Shown: positions 23,790 to 34,171, counted from the first letter of the stretch. The stretch: DNA of 64,000 nucleotides from Unio delphinus (GCA_029339505.1 JAQISU010000169.1:6192001-6256000); one strand, 5' to 3'. Program-made: numbers and translations. The notes: generated from the letters alone by a model not told the origin.

Positions 23790-26540
23790 AACATAACAGA
23801 AAACAGCTTGTAATTTTCAATTTCTAAAAAAACATTATAAGGATGGGGGCTGGATAGAAGATAGCCAAACATATATTTGAAATATGGGTCCATAGTTATA
23901 TTCAAAGTGCAAACTTTGTTTGAAATACAACGTTTTGAGAGCATGTGGCAATATTAAGGAAAATCTTATAATAAGTGTATCCAAAAAATTCAAAACTCAT
24001 CCTCTTGAGCTTCATACATGGTTTATAAAAGATAAACCTATGCTATTTTTACAAACGATTTCCTCTTGTATCTATAAACACACAAATGGTGGCCTAATGT
24101 TAATTTCTCAATGTAGCTATAATGCAAGGAAACAATAAGAATAAGAAAAACACTCATAAAAACAACAGCGGTCTAGTGTTAATATCCCTTTAGACACTAT
24201 AATCGACAGACCCTTTTTTACACAGGATTCCAGTTTAGCTCTCCAGTGCCATTACTATGTAAAGTTCCCTTTAGATTTTTGAGTTAACATTTACTATGTT
24301 AAATTTTTGTTTGAGGCTAGTATATCCGTGCCCCTTTAACCATATGATTCATGGATCCAACGATGACCTTTTATACTACTTACCACCATTTGCCCATAAA
24401 ATGATAGCTGACGGTGTTCTTTTATCAAATACACAGGAAAAAGTGTATATTGGTACGTTAATTTATTATTTGCGGAACACAAGTATCGATACTTCATCGG
24501 AATTCCAGACTGTGCAGCCGATTTACAGCAGATTATACAATCTTAAATGATTTCCAACATTTCATATACTTTTCGCTCAATGTATAATATTTGTTTCACA
24601 AGAGTATTATTCTTGTTATTTAGATTATTTGAAAATAAAGAACAAATGTCTCAACGCAGTCTATTTCTTTTGCTTGGAGCGCTGTGACACATTAAGGTTG
24701 CACGTGCCGTGATATCGATGATACTGTAAAGAAATGATCACGACAGCAACAACATAATTTAAAAACGCGTCTTAATCAATTAATCGGAAGAACTTAAACG
24801 AGCTCAGCAAAAGACAGAGGCTAGATTTCTGTATTAAATCACTGATTATAACGGCATTGTCACAAAATGAGAACGTCAAATAAAGCTATCGATTATATAT
24901 ATCGAGCTATATTCAGAGATGAAGCTCTAATCTAATTAGAAACAAACTTTCTTTTCATCGTAGTGTTGTTTATCGCAAATAATTACGGTATTGTCTTAGT
25001 ATGCTCAAGTTCGAGAAACTAAAAAGAAAACAAAATGACGTACGGTGTAAGCGTGCGTGTGTGTGTGTGTGTGTGTGTGTGTCAGGACTTCTAACTCCTA
25101 GTTTGGGGGGTTTAGCAAATTATTTTCAAAAGATCTTAATCTGCATTGAGAAAAATTTGCTGTATCTGTTACTAATAAATAAGGTTTGGTTATATCACCC
25201 GAATGTTAAAGAGCAAAAAATCAAATTAATATAAGGACAAACTTAACAACTTTTGAATAATACTTTTGCTAAGTTATTATTATGTTGTGTAATGTATCTT
25301 TGACTCGTATTTTGACCCTAAATACTGTGAGATTAGTATAGATAGGATCATTACGTGGGATATATTGGAGGTGTCTGTAGTAACGAGACAAGCTGCAGTT
25401 TTAATCCTAACATCGAAAAGGTAAGAAAAACCAAATGATGTCTGTAACAGTACTTGTTTTGGATCTAAATAATATTCGTGATGATTCTTCATCCAAAAGT
25501 ATGCTTGTTATACATCTTGTATGGGACTTCCCAACTGAATACATGAACAGGAAAAGTGTACATTACAAACAGTATTAAACGTGTTTTTTTTTTCTCTTAC
25601 CAGGATAGCAATCGGTCTTGCTTGTTAAACTATGCCTTTTGTGATTTAAATTGTGTAAATTTTTTATTTTGGTGGTGGTTCATATTTTAATATTTCTGGG
25701 TACCTAAATATTCCACAACTTCAAATTACGTTCTAAACAAGGTCTGCAATATATTTACATGGAAAATGATGTTGCTTTTTCTGTTTATTTTGTACACATA
25801 TTTTGACTACTTTAGGCTGTTTTAATTTGGCATTAAACAAATGTACGCATTTGCATCAAAGGATGAAGCCGTTGTAAGTCAACCGTTTTATACGTATTAC
25901 ATTCGTACTTAAAATATGTCCTACACTTTGAACACCTTAGGAAAAATCTTGTTGATGCTTTGAACTAATTTTTATCACACAATTAATTTGCGCTACGAAA
26001 ATAATATATGCTACTGCTTCGAACAACTAATGTGTTTTTTGAGCGGTATCAGATCAATACAAATCAGCGACAGCGTGGCTTTCTCCTAATGAAGATAAGA
26101 TGTATCATTTTACTTAATTAGATAAAGCATTTTGCGATTGGCTTAGGTTGTTGTATCGATGACTTTGTAGAACATCTGCTGTCGAACTCTGCCTTAGTGT
26201 CTTATCCCAATATTAATAATGGAATACCCGGATGCTATACGTATTTAAACTTTCTATCGCAAGTAACAAAGAGATGATATTATTTTATGATATGGATGGC
26301 GGTTGCTTAATTATTCTGATTTTCTTACAGGGGTGCAGTGCTGAAGGTAAGTCTATTTTGTGTTGTATGTCAGTTGAACAAATGCGTCAAAGGCTGAGAT
26401 CGTCTCTGTCGTTCTCGTTTTTAAAGCATGCATGCAGAAATTATATCTACCTTTTTCCTATTTTCCTCTAATAAAGTTATGTTACAGCTAAGAAGAAAGT
26501 AATATAATGAATGATGAGTATAAACAAACACACACACATA

Positions 26541-26609
<69 letters not shown>

Positions 26610-27940
26610 GTTATGTGTTTATGAACTAGTAGCACAGAAAAAGTGAAAATAACAAGCTTTTGTTAAAATTTAACAAATAATTTATTTCCCTCGAAAATAT
26701 TTTAAAAATGGAAAACATAATTAGTTTTAAGAATCAAATTAAAAAATAATTTAAGAATAATCAACGAATTAAATTACAAAGGTCCTAGTAAAGCATGTTC
26801 TAATATATTCAAGATCGAGTACTGTTGGAAAATCCAAGATGGAAGACGATGACGTATGCTGAAGTTTGTTTTGTGTTCATATATAGTTCCTTGCAGAATC
26901 ACAAGTTTTCACACTCCGGTGTTGGAAATCTGAATAAGATTTTGAAAAACTGTCTTTGTCCAAGAATTTTGCATAAGCACACATAAATATTTTCTAGATT
27001 TACGAATTAATCTTCTAAATTCAAACTGGTCTGAAAAAAGTTAATATGGATTCAAATATTGGTTCCAACAAAAGAAAATAACAACGTCAGATGTAAAAGC
27101 ACAAAACTAACTTTATTTCGCTAAAATAAAGATTATATCGTATTCTAATACGCAGTTTTGAGAAAATCTCCTTATTACGAAATCACAAAGAGGGAATGGA
27201 AGGGTAAGGAATCCCGTGATCGTTTATATCACGAACTCCTAAAATTACCCTGGTGAGGTCCAATCATTTTTACTTTAAGAATAAAAAGTTGTTTCTTTCT
27301 TAATTCACTAGTGCCATCTTGACTTTGACAACAACTAATCATTTTAAAATAAAACTAAAATATGTTTACGTAGGTGCCACTAACCCTAAATCAAGGTCAG
27401 AATCTTAGTCAACATTAACTGTTTACCCAAAAATATTCAGGTCAACCGATTTTCTGAAAAGAAATCATCTTTAGTTAATAAATTTATTTTCCAATAGCAT
27501 GTAATGAAAAACAAATAATTTCAAACTGACAAACAACTAAATTTAAAACACACGCACACACACAGACACGCACACAAACACAGACACAGACAGACACACA
27601 CACACACACATGTTCTAAAACCGAATAGTTAACAAGTTTGTAAGACCAGTTATCATAATGTATAGTATATAGTGGATTTCGTTATAGCATTAAAAAGTTT
27701 CGTAAAATGGACCAAAATCGATTCCAATCTCAACTCAAATTTCTAGAAACAATATACATACAATTGTTATGAATTTCAGTTGTATAGTGATATTTAAGCA
27801 ATATAGTTTTTCTACTTGAAAGAAATATAATTACAAGGAACATGGACGTGTGCTTGACTCTATTACATCACTTCATGGGGTCATTATTTTCGTCAAGAAA
27901 GTAATATTTTGTTTTATTTCTTATTTGTTGTCAATGGGTT
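23787..27940. other. Intergenic left flank of the viral element
   Basis: AT-rich, with a (GT)n tract at about 25,056-25,082, a (CA)/(TA)n tract at 26,528-26,604 and a CA-rich stretch at 27,546-27,611. Short open frames (for example 24,296-24,550 and 26,232-26,471) have no recognisable domains. The last five bases, GGGTT at 27,936-27,940, are the left copy of the presumed target-site duplication. Confidence 0.6.
26528..26604. repeat. (CA)n/(TA)n microsatellite
   Basis: Short CA run followed by about 33 TA units. Confidence 0.93.
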
Positions 27941-28105
27941 AGCAGCAGAGAGGGTGAACAGACCACGATTTCAAGCAAAAATAATGCTTCCTCCGAAATC
28001 TTATTTTAACCAAAAAAAATAAGTCTCCATTTAGCAAACGGAGACTTTACGATTTTTTAATCAATTTTGGTCGCAACGATGTGGTCATCCACCCTCTCTG
28101 CTGCT
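27941..28105 (+). repeat. Left terminal palindrome (T-shaped hairpin)
   Basis: The terminal 16 bases AGCAGCAGAGAGGGTG recur as their complement at 28,090-28,105, extended by GACCAC (27,961-27,966) against GTGGTC (28,081-28,086). Inside that stem are two adjacent small hairpins: CTTATTTT/AAAATAAG at 28,000-28,023, and AAGTCTCC/GGAGACTT at 28,021-28,047 with an 11-nt loop. The layout, one stem with two side arms, resembles a parvovirus-type terminal hairpin. Whether it forms, or acts as an origin, is inference. Confidence 0.75.
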
Positions 28106-28146
28106 TAGTGATTTCAGTTCTGGGTTAACAAAAATAATAAATGATT

Positions 28147-28818
28147 TCAACCAAATATTTGATCGAGTCCGATACGATATCGTGTCCGAGGATCATGTAA
28201 ATTTATTGTTACAAATCCATGCGGGGTTGACTGAGCATGACTAAAGAAATTTTTAAATTGATTGAAGTCCATATCGGAACACCATGTCTGCCAAATATTT
28301 CGTAGCGTATGTGTATCAACGCCGTTAAACACAGCAAGAATATTACAGTTATCTCTGATCACTTTTGGAATCTGAGTGTAGCGTTGAGTGACATATATCA
28401 CATCAGTGTTTTTGTGACGCCCCCGGGAAAATATTCTAGCTGGGTTTTTTTGATTGTCTAACATCACATCGTCGTATACGACTAAATTGTTAATACTCCC
28501 ATCAAGGACATCCACGGATGGCGCCTCGTCAATATCAGTTATAAAATCAATGGTATTCTCACCTTTAATTTCTGATGCATTCTCGTTAAAATCTTTTAAC
28601 ACTTCATAACATCGTTGATCATCTACGCTAGGGGCAATTAAATACAACTTATCCCACTTCATCCATCTCATTATTAAATTGAGCAACAATTGCGTTTTAC
28701 CGGATCCAGATGGCCCGATTATAATTGCACGGATAGAGTTTGGTAGCGCTGCATGATGCTTAACTGGTTCTCTTATTTTAGTCGCTGAAAAATCAATTAT
28801 ATTCATATCTCTATACAT
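28147..28818 (-). CDS. A32/FtsK-HerA-type DNA-packaging ATPase (left arm, intact)
   Basis: 223 residues, reading toward the element end. Walker A GPSGSGKT is at 35-42, Walker B NLVVYDDV at 111-118, and the sensor/arginine region VIYVTQRYTQIPKVIRDN at 140-157. The layout fits the genome-packaging ATPases of Polintons, adintoviruses and nucleocytoplasmic viruses, which pump DNA into capsids using ATP. The length is typical of the short Polinton form. The ATG at 28,818 lies five bases from the divergent ATG at 28,824, so the two genes must share a tight bidirectional promoter or be read from longer transcripts. The right-arm copy is broken by a stop at codon 55. Confidence 0.9.
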   Translation of the reverse strand: MYRDMNIIDFSATKIREPVKHHAALPNSIRAIIIGPSGSGKTQLLLNLIMRWMKWDKLYLIAPSVDDQRCYEVLKDFNENASEIKGENTIDFITDIDEAPSVDVLDGSINNLVVYDDVMLDNQKNPARIFSRGRHKNTDVIYVTQRYTQIPKVIRDNCNILAVFNGVDTHTLRNIWQTWCSDMDFNQFKNFFSHAQSTPHGFVTINLHDPRTRYRIGLDQIFG

Positions 28819-28823
28819 AAATT

Positions 28824-29117
28824 ATGGATCTATATTGTGTGAAGTGTAAAACGCGTACTAGCACAAATGATGTGACGACGGTTACAACTAAAAATAACAG
28901 ATCAGCACTAACTGGTAGATGTGCAACATGTGGTATAAAAAAGTTTAGATTTATTTCTACAAAATCAAAGATTTTACAATCCGGAGATGTTTTAAAAAAA
29001 AACGAGGAGGTGATATCGCAGCCAAATTGGCAAAGCTCCCTGGAACCCCATGGGCAAAGTACCCCGGAGAAAAGCACCTTCCAGGATATAGCTACTGTGG
29101 TCCCGGAACACGATTAG
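28824..29117 (+). CDS. Zinc-ribbon ORF (DUF5679-like), 0-frame part
   Basis: 97 residues in the 0 frame. It starts MDLYCVKCKTRTSTNDV with CVKC at 5-8 and a second pair CATC at about 33-36 in LTGRCATCGIKKFRFIS, the two-knuckle pattern of the small DUF5679-type zinc ribbons of large DNA viruses and Polinton relatives. After residue 56 the frame meets a run of nine A (28,994-29,002, codons TTA AAA AAA AAC). Beyond that the 0 frame gives unremarkable sequence ending at 29,117, while the -1 frame enters a phospholipase domain that has no start codon of its own. The natural product is probably the frameshifted fusion; the role of the ribbon is unknown. Confidence 0.7.
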   Translation: MDLYCVKCKTRTSTNDVTTVTTKNNRSALTGRCATCGIKKFRFISTKSKILQSGDVLKKNEEVISQPNWQSSLEPHGQSTPEKSTFQDIATVVPEHD

Positions 29118-29362
29118 ATATCAGACTTGATGATCAAAATCAACCCCGATCCGGCGAGTATCCGATAAACGCTATTGATAAGGCGTGTCATGCTCATGAT
29201 GTTGCATATAAAAGCAGCAATCTGCAAAACAGGCATCTCGCGAATGTGAAATTAATTCATGCGTTAAATGCTATTCCTGATAAATCTTTTAAAGAAAAGT
29301 TGGCTTCGTGGTTGGTAAAATCAGCTATGAAAGGCAAATTGATGATGGGTGCTGGTAATTAA
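29003..29362 (+). CDS. Parvovirus-like phospholipase A2 domain (left arm)
   Basis: Open from the A9 run to TAA at 29,360-29,362, with no ATG in frame. Key features: the calcium-loop motif YCGPGT at 29,093-29,110, and the catalytic helix block AIDKACHAHDVAY, with the His-Asp dyad at about 29,195-29,200. These are the signatures of the secreted-type PLA2 domain in parvovirus VP1 and some adintovirus-like elements, where it breaches endosomal membranes during entry. It follows the zinc-ribbon ORF in the -1 frame, so it is probably its C-terminal half. The ending lysines and MMGAGN are unusual and may mark the start of a lost downstream region. Both arms carry the same text. Confidence 0.85.
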   Translation, partial: RGGDIAAKLAKLPGTPWAKYPGEKHLPGYSYCGPGTRLDIRLDDQNQPRSGEYPINAIDKACHAHDVAYKSSNLQNRHLANVKLIHALNAIPDKSFKEKLASWLVKSAMKGKLMMGAGN

Positions 29363-29366
29363 TAAT

Positions 29367-30329
29367 ATGGAATCAATTTATTATTCCCCAAGAGGATACT
29401 GGAGGGGTAAATCAGCAGTACATAAACTCGCTAGCGCTGCAAAAGTGAAAAAAACTACAGCGGCGGATTGGTCATCCAAACAGGCACTATGGCAAATTTA
29501 TCTACCACCACCTAAACAAATTCAATTCTCGCATTTTGATGTGACTGCTCCTAATGAAGTTCATCAGGCTGATATATTATTTCTGCCACATGATCGTGGT
29601 TACAAATACGCGTTAACCGTAGTTGATATTGCAAGTCGATACAAAGAAGCAGAACCGTTAAAAACAAAATCAGCCACTGAAGTTGCTTCTGCATTTGAAA
29701 GGATTTATCGACGAGGTCCTCTGCACTGGCCGAATCTATTGCAGGTTGATCCTGGCAAGGAATTTCAGGGTGCAGTGTTATCTACAATGAAACATCATAA
29801 TGTCACCATACGACGAGGGCATACTGCGCTACATCGCGATCAGGCCATTGTAGAACGATTTAATCGGACGATTGCTGAGCGGTTATTTGGATATCAATAC
29901 GCAAAAGAATTCATTCAAGAAAAGCGATCCAGTGAATGGGTTAAAAGATTACCATCTGTGATTACTGCACTGAATAACGAGATTACTAGAACAATCAACA
30001 TGAAACCTATCAACGCGATTAAAAAGAAGTCAATACCCGTACAACCACAAAAAGATTTCCCTAGAAACGCTAGCGTTTCCCAACCAATTCTTGGTAGTAG
30101 TGTCATTGTGAGGTACTTATACGAACCAGGAGAGCTTGAAGGGGGTAGAAAAATGGCTACTGATCCTATTTGGAGCGTCACTACGCATAAGATATCTAGT
30201 ATAACACGATCAACTGGTAGACCAGCAATCTATAAACTGGATTCAACTGCTCCTCAGCGAGGATTTACTCGACAACAACTACAGGTAATTCCCGAGGATA
30301 CTCAATTGCCACCGCATGGTCTTAACTAG
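29367..30329 (+). CDS. Retrovirus-like DDE integrase (left arm)
   Basis: I choose the ATG at 29,367 (MESIYYSPRG...), just past the PLA2 stop, over an in-frame GTG 18 nt upstream. Numbering from that GTG, the rve core has D75 (HQADILFLP), D134 (LQVDPGKEF) and E169 (AIVERFNRT), 34 residues separating the last two. A basic C-terminal part with a chromo/SH3-like stretch follows (VRYLYEPGELEGG...). It would insert linear element DNA into the host genome by strand transfer, producing short target duplications such as the GGGTT seen here. A perfect palindrome GAAACGCTAGCGTTTC lies inside the gene at 30,064-30,079. The stop overlaps the convergent helicase gene by 8 bp. The right-arm copy is identical in translation. 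Confidence 0.92.
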   Translation: MESIYYSPRGYWRGKSAVHKLASAAKVKKTTAADWSSKQALWQIYLPPPKQIQFSHFDVTAPNEVHQADILFLPHDRGYKYALTVVDIASRYKEAEPLKTKSATEVASAFERIYRRGPLHWPNLLQVDPGKEFQGAVLSTMKHHNVTIRRGHTALHRDQAIVERFNRTIAERLFGYQYAKEFIQEKRSSEWVKRLPSVITALNNEITRTINMKPINAIKKKSIPVQPQKDFPRNASVSQPILGSSVIVRYLYEPGELEGGRKMATDPIWSVTTHKISSITRSTGRPAIYKLDSTAPQRGFTRQQLQVIPEDTQLPPHGLN

Positions 30330-31407
30330 CACCCAAGGTGCTGGCACCCCGGCGTCTATTGCACTCAAGACAAGTCAACATCACATTATTTCTGACATGA
30401 CCGAGATTGTTATTTTTTCTGTCTACGGTGAATTGGCGAGGATCCTTATCCGAATACTGCCAACGCATTATACAATTGCAACTCGCGCAGTGATTATTCT
30501 GTTGTTTCTTCAAAGTGATTATTAATTCAGCATCAATATCAAATTCTCGTTGTTTTTTTTTTGTCCTGTTGTTTGTAACCGGAGAGTTTTTTTTATTAAT
30601 GATGCTAACATCAATATCACTTATTGTTGTGTCATTATCATCGCCTGACTCTGTCAGGACAACTCTTCGAAGCTGATTTATTCTTCGTACTCTGGATACT
30701 GCGAGATAGACTAAATTCGACCATTCGATGTGATTATCCACCATCCAAACAATTGTATCCGATATAGTTAATCCCTGTGAAGAATGTATCGTCGCTGCGT
30801 ATCCTAGCGTCCATGGGGATTTATTAGCACGCAATGCATTTTCGACGACTCTGATATCAACCAGCACAATATCATTTAATACGAGAATTTGTTTTTCACT
30901 CTGTCCTGGAATATCAACTTCAATATTCTGCTTTCGTGTATCCGAAGGCCAATAACACAACTGTACTGGAAGTGTTGCAAATTTCTCTTTATGCGTTTCA
31001 AATAACTTCATCTGAAGTGTGTCTCTGACTATTTTTCTACTTGCTACTATCAAATCATTTGGTCTCCACGTTTCCCAGAAATCATTCATGGGAGTTTCTG
31101 AAATTATTTCACGTGCTATTTCGCATTGGATTTTATCCGGTTGTAATCTAATCAGTGCTTTGAACTCGCGTAATTGTTCATCAAGTGATCTATGGTCGGT
31201 ATTAATTTCTTCATAATAGTCTACAGAACCCTTGAGCCATTCATGTGGAGATGCACCGACAAATGGTGGTGGTTGGCCGTGATCCCCGCACATGACGACT
31301 TTTGTGTTTTTGTTTAACAACCACTCAAGAAATGTTTTTAATACATCTAATGACACTGTGCATATTTCATCCCAAATTATGATTTCAGGAATGAATTTAT
31401 CACCCAT
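30322..31407 (-). CDS. SF1 helicase with HNH-like zinc tail (left arm)
   Basis: 361 residues from ATG 31,407, but this start is internal to the family. Walker A lies upstream in the polymerase reading frame, while this part opens with Walker B (IIIWDEIC, D13-E14), motif III GDHGQPPP (41-48), motif V-like GYAATIHSSQGLTISD (202-217) and motif VI NLVYLAVSRVRR (231-242). These make it a RecD/Pif1-like superfamily 1 helicase. The tail has CASC (307-310), TVDRKNNNLGH and CLECN, an HNH/zinc-finger-like end. It is cut from its Walker A part by an in-frame TGA at 31,435-31,437. It differs from the right-arm copy at residues 149 (Q here, P there) and 153 (W here, R there). Confidence 0.85.
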   Translation of the reverse strand: MGDKFIPEIIIWDEICTVSLDVLKTFLEWLLNKNTKVVMCGDHGQPPPFVGASPHEWLKGSVDYYEEINTDHRSLDEQLREFKALIRLQPDKIQCEIAREIISETPMNDFWETWRPNDLIVASRKIVRDTLQMKLFETHKEKFATLPVQLCYWPSDTRKQNIEVDIPGQSEKQILVLNDIVLVDIRVVENALRANKSPWTLGYAATIHSSQGLTISDTIVWMVDNHIEWSNLVYLAVSRVRRINQLRRVVLTESGDDNDTTISDIDVSIINKKNSPVTNNRTKKKQREFDIDAELIITLKKQQNNHCASCNCIMRWQYSDKDPRQFTVDRKNNNLGHVRNNVMLTCLECNRRRGASTLGAS

Positions 31408-31434
31408 ACGCTCAGGAGTCCATTTGTCACCTTT

Positions 31435-31827
31435 TCATCGAAAAAAACTGTGATAAGTGCAAGCATTTACCCCTCGTTGTATCATCTCTCTGGCGAGTCT
31501 GTGAGTCGGTGTTAGTACAATCATGTTAGAAACGCTAGCGTTTCCACGACGAAATAATTCAATTGCACGAGTTGTCTTTCCTGACCCACCACAACCGTTT
31601 AAATAAACTGTCTTGTATCTACATACTGGATCAGATACCGGTGGTGCATTAGAAAATTCTGATTGAATTTCAATACGGTTACAACAAAGATATTTATCAT
31701 CCATGGCAACGTCTGCGGATTCACAATACTCATATAGCATCTCCTTTTTAAATCGCCAACGCCCCCACGCTTCCTCCGGATCTGTGAATGCCGCTACAGC
31801 TGATTTGTACTTATTGTGTATATACAT
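31435..31827 (-). pseudogene. Left-arm polymerase C-terminus with helicase Walker A (frame-broken)
   Basis: After an 11-nt deletion at about 31,815-31,830, the polymerase frame resumes here without its catalytic motif C. The piece holds the polymerase C-terminal region and then the helicase Walker A GCGGSGKTT and HSFF. It ends at a TGA immediately followed, in the same frame, by the helicase ORF. A seven-T run precedes the TGA (six in the right arm). Together with its two neighbours it is the remains of one polymerase-helicase fusion gene. Confidence 0.8.
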
Positions 31828-34129
31828 CGACTCTAACCGCGGTATTAGGAAATCTATTTATCATCGAAAATAGATTAATAGAAGCATAGGCTAGCATTGA
31901 ACTTCTCAAATGTGTGTACTGGGAATTATATCCATCACAGTAGGTAACAACCGTACCTAATTTCTCACCATTGGATAGAAAAGCATCCTTACGGGATACA
32001 AGTTTTCCCTGTTTCATTAAATCCGCTACAATAAAATCGTATTCAGCGACATCTATGATCAACCGCGAAGAGTATTTTGCGTTGTCGTATCGTCCACCCT
32101 GGGTAAATTTACCGATTATTCTTCTTCCGAGATCTTTTGCTTGTTCTTTTTTAATTTCAAATAACTTCTTAGACCAATTCATGATTTGTTCTTCTGGAAA
32201 CTGTTTTCGTAGTTCGCTGATTATACGATCTAGATCGGGTTGTGGTAGCCAAACTTCTTTCTGAGCTCGATAGCATATAATAGCTTCGGAAACAATCAAC
32301 GATATCAGCATGCCACAATCAATCATATATCTCAATAGCACTATTGGCATCCAGTGTTTTTCAGATAGGTGTCTACCGAGCCAAACATAACTACACGGAT
32401 GTAACCCTGTAGCGAGTTCAAATGATATCACACGAGCGAATCCGGTTAAATCAAAATCAGGCAATGGTCCATTAATCGCAACACGAGTCATTTCATGCGT
32501 GGGGTGTCCAAATCGTTTGAAGTATTCAGCGCATTCCCCATACCCGAGAAAACTTCCAGGATAACACGCGGATATATCAATTGAAATCATACCGTCACGA
32601 TGGTATTTTGTATTCCACAGTCCTCCATGACCAAATTCGATGCAACTCAATTTAACGTCCTCGAGAAAATCACTTCGTGTTGGACGCCATGAGTTTTTTT
32701 CTCTTGCGAAGTGAGCTACCACTGATGGAATAGTAAAACTATCCGTCAATAGTTTTTCATGGGAACTCTCCGGTGAAAAATCATTAGCGATTTTTCTCAT
32801 TCTGTTATCTAATTCTTCAACGCGATATAATTCACCATTTGGTCTTACAAATTGATCAAATCCTGATTCGGAACCAGCACTACTAAGTAACCACACTGAC
32901 ACAGGATCATCTTTACACAACGCATGAATAGCATCAAATAATTTCTCTTCATAGAAAACATCCCCGGAAAATTCCCCGGAAAATTTCCGGGGGATATATC
33001 TTACGGTTCTATCTCGTGGAAATATTGTTACTGCAGGTGTCCACGCGTGTTCGTTATGATCAATAATTTGTATTGGAGCCCCTCGCGATTGATATTTCGG
33101 TTCGTATAATACTTCTCCGGTTATTGTTGTTACTGATATTGGGAATTTTAATGATGCTTCTAATTTAGCTATATCAGAAATCTTTGCACCGTGCTGTTTC
33201 ACTGTCAGTTCCCATTCGGTTATTTTCCTACGTCGCAGATCAGTTAGTTTATTTCCTCGGGATGCATTTGTGAAGTGTTCCATTACCCGTGTTGCTACAC
33301 AATTGAGCCTTGACGAAGTCAACGGTGAATATTTCATAGGAGCTAGTTTTGCAATATCGGGTTTATCATTTAACGGATATATCCCATAAACCATTGCTGT
33401 TACGGGATAAGATCTTTCGTAGTATGGTTTGTCAATTCCAGTTAGAATTCCTGGTTTGGAATCTTTACTTACAATGACAGTTTTTTTATCCTTGAGGATT
33501 GGTTCAAATTTATCCCTAATAATCCATTTGCCTTCGACTTCGATAATGAATTTTATTCTGAAAAAATACTTCTGATTGGAATTGCTTTGCTTGAAATCCT
33601 TTGGATTTCCACCTTTGGATTTTCCACCTTTGGATGGAAATTGCTTTGCTTGAAATCCTTTGGATGGAAATTGCTTTGCAATTTCACCAAGGTGTGAAAT
33701 TATCTCAGCTGCTCTTTTATCGTTCATAGTAGCATCGATGATGGGTACATTGACATCTTCATCAATAATTTGAAATGTCGACCAACAGTATGCTGCACCG
33801 TCTCGGTAGAATTCATTAAAACACTCCCTGATTTTACCGAGTATAGTTCTATCACCGATTAGACGTTTTGGTGTATCAGAGACTCTATCGAGATTGAATT
33901 TAGTATTTCTCCAAGGCTTAATTTTCGATAATCTTTGGAACTCCCTATCAAGATTGAATTTAGTATTTTTCCAAGGTTTGATTTTCGATAATCTTTGGAA
34001 CTCCCTATCAAGATTGAATTTAGTATTTTTCCAAGGTTTGATTTTCGATAATCTTTGGAACTCCCTATCAAGATTGAATTTAGTATTTTTCCAGGGCTTA
34101 ATTTTCGATAATCTCTTGAACTCCTCCAT
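31811..34129 (-). pseudogene. Protein-primed-type family B DNA polymerase (left arm, motif C lost)
   Basis: ATG at 34,129 (MEEFKRLSKIKPW); in-frame GTG codons further up overlap the divergent small gene and are unlikely starts. It opens with four 20-residue tandem repeats (EFQRLSKIKPWKNTKFNLDR), continues through a Ser/Lys/Gly-rich linker, and reaches polymerase motif A SIDISACYPGSF and the motif B region DLGRRIIGKFTQ. It then runs off frame at an 11-nt deletion that removes exactly the motif C Thr-Asp-Ser codons. The catalytic Asp is therefore absent and this copy should be dead as a polymerase. The right-arm copy keeps motif C. Confidence 0.87.
33881..34120 (-). repeat. Four 60-bp in-frame tandem repeats (left arm)
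   Basis: Four exact-length 60-bp units encoding a 20-residue repeat at the polymerase N terminus; the outer units vary slightly (KPWKNT versus KPWRNT). Mirror copy at 35,335-35,574. Confidence 0.95.
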
Positions 34130-34171
34130 GTTATAATTAAAACAAGTATTTAAATAGAAAAATATAGTATA
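34130..34171. promoter_or_regulatory. Compact bidirectional promoter candidate (left arm)
   Basis: Only 42 bp separate the divergent starts of the polymerase (34,129, minus) and the Cys-rich gene (34,172, plus). The interval holds the palindromic TATTTAAATA at 34,147-34,156 and a TATA-like AAATATAGTATAAT. A shared early promoter is the natural reading, but untested. Confidence 0.5.

Noticed and set aside
29367..30329. Integrase as evidence for a retrovirus or LTR retrotransposon here
   Set aside because: No reverse transcriptase, Gag, protease or LTR nearby; the neighbours are a packaging ATPase, PLA2 and a family B DNA polymerase.
33894..34136. Open frames antisense to the polymerase repeats (80 residues, and a mirror copy), and similar shadows at 31,971-32,264 and 37,191-37,484
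   Set aside because: They are opposite-strand shadows of real viral coding sequence, without domains.
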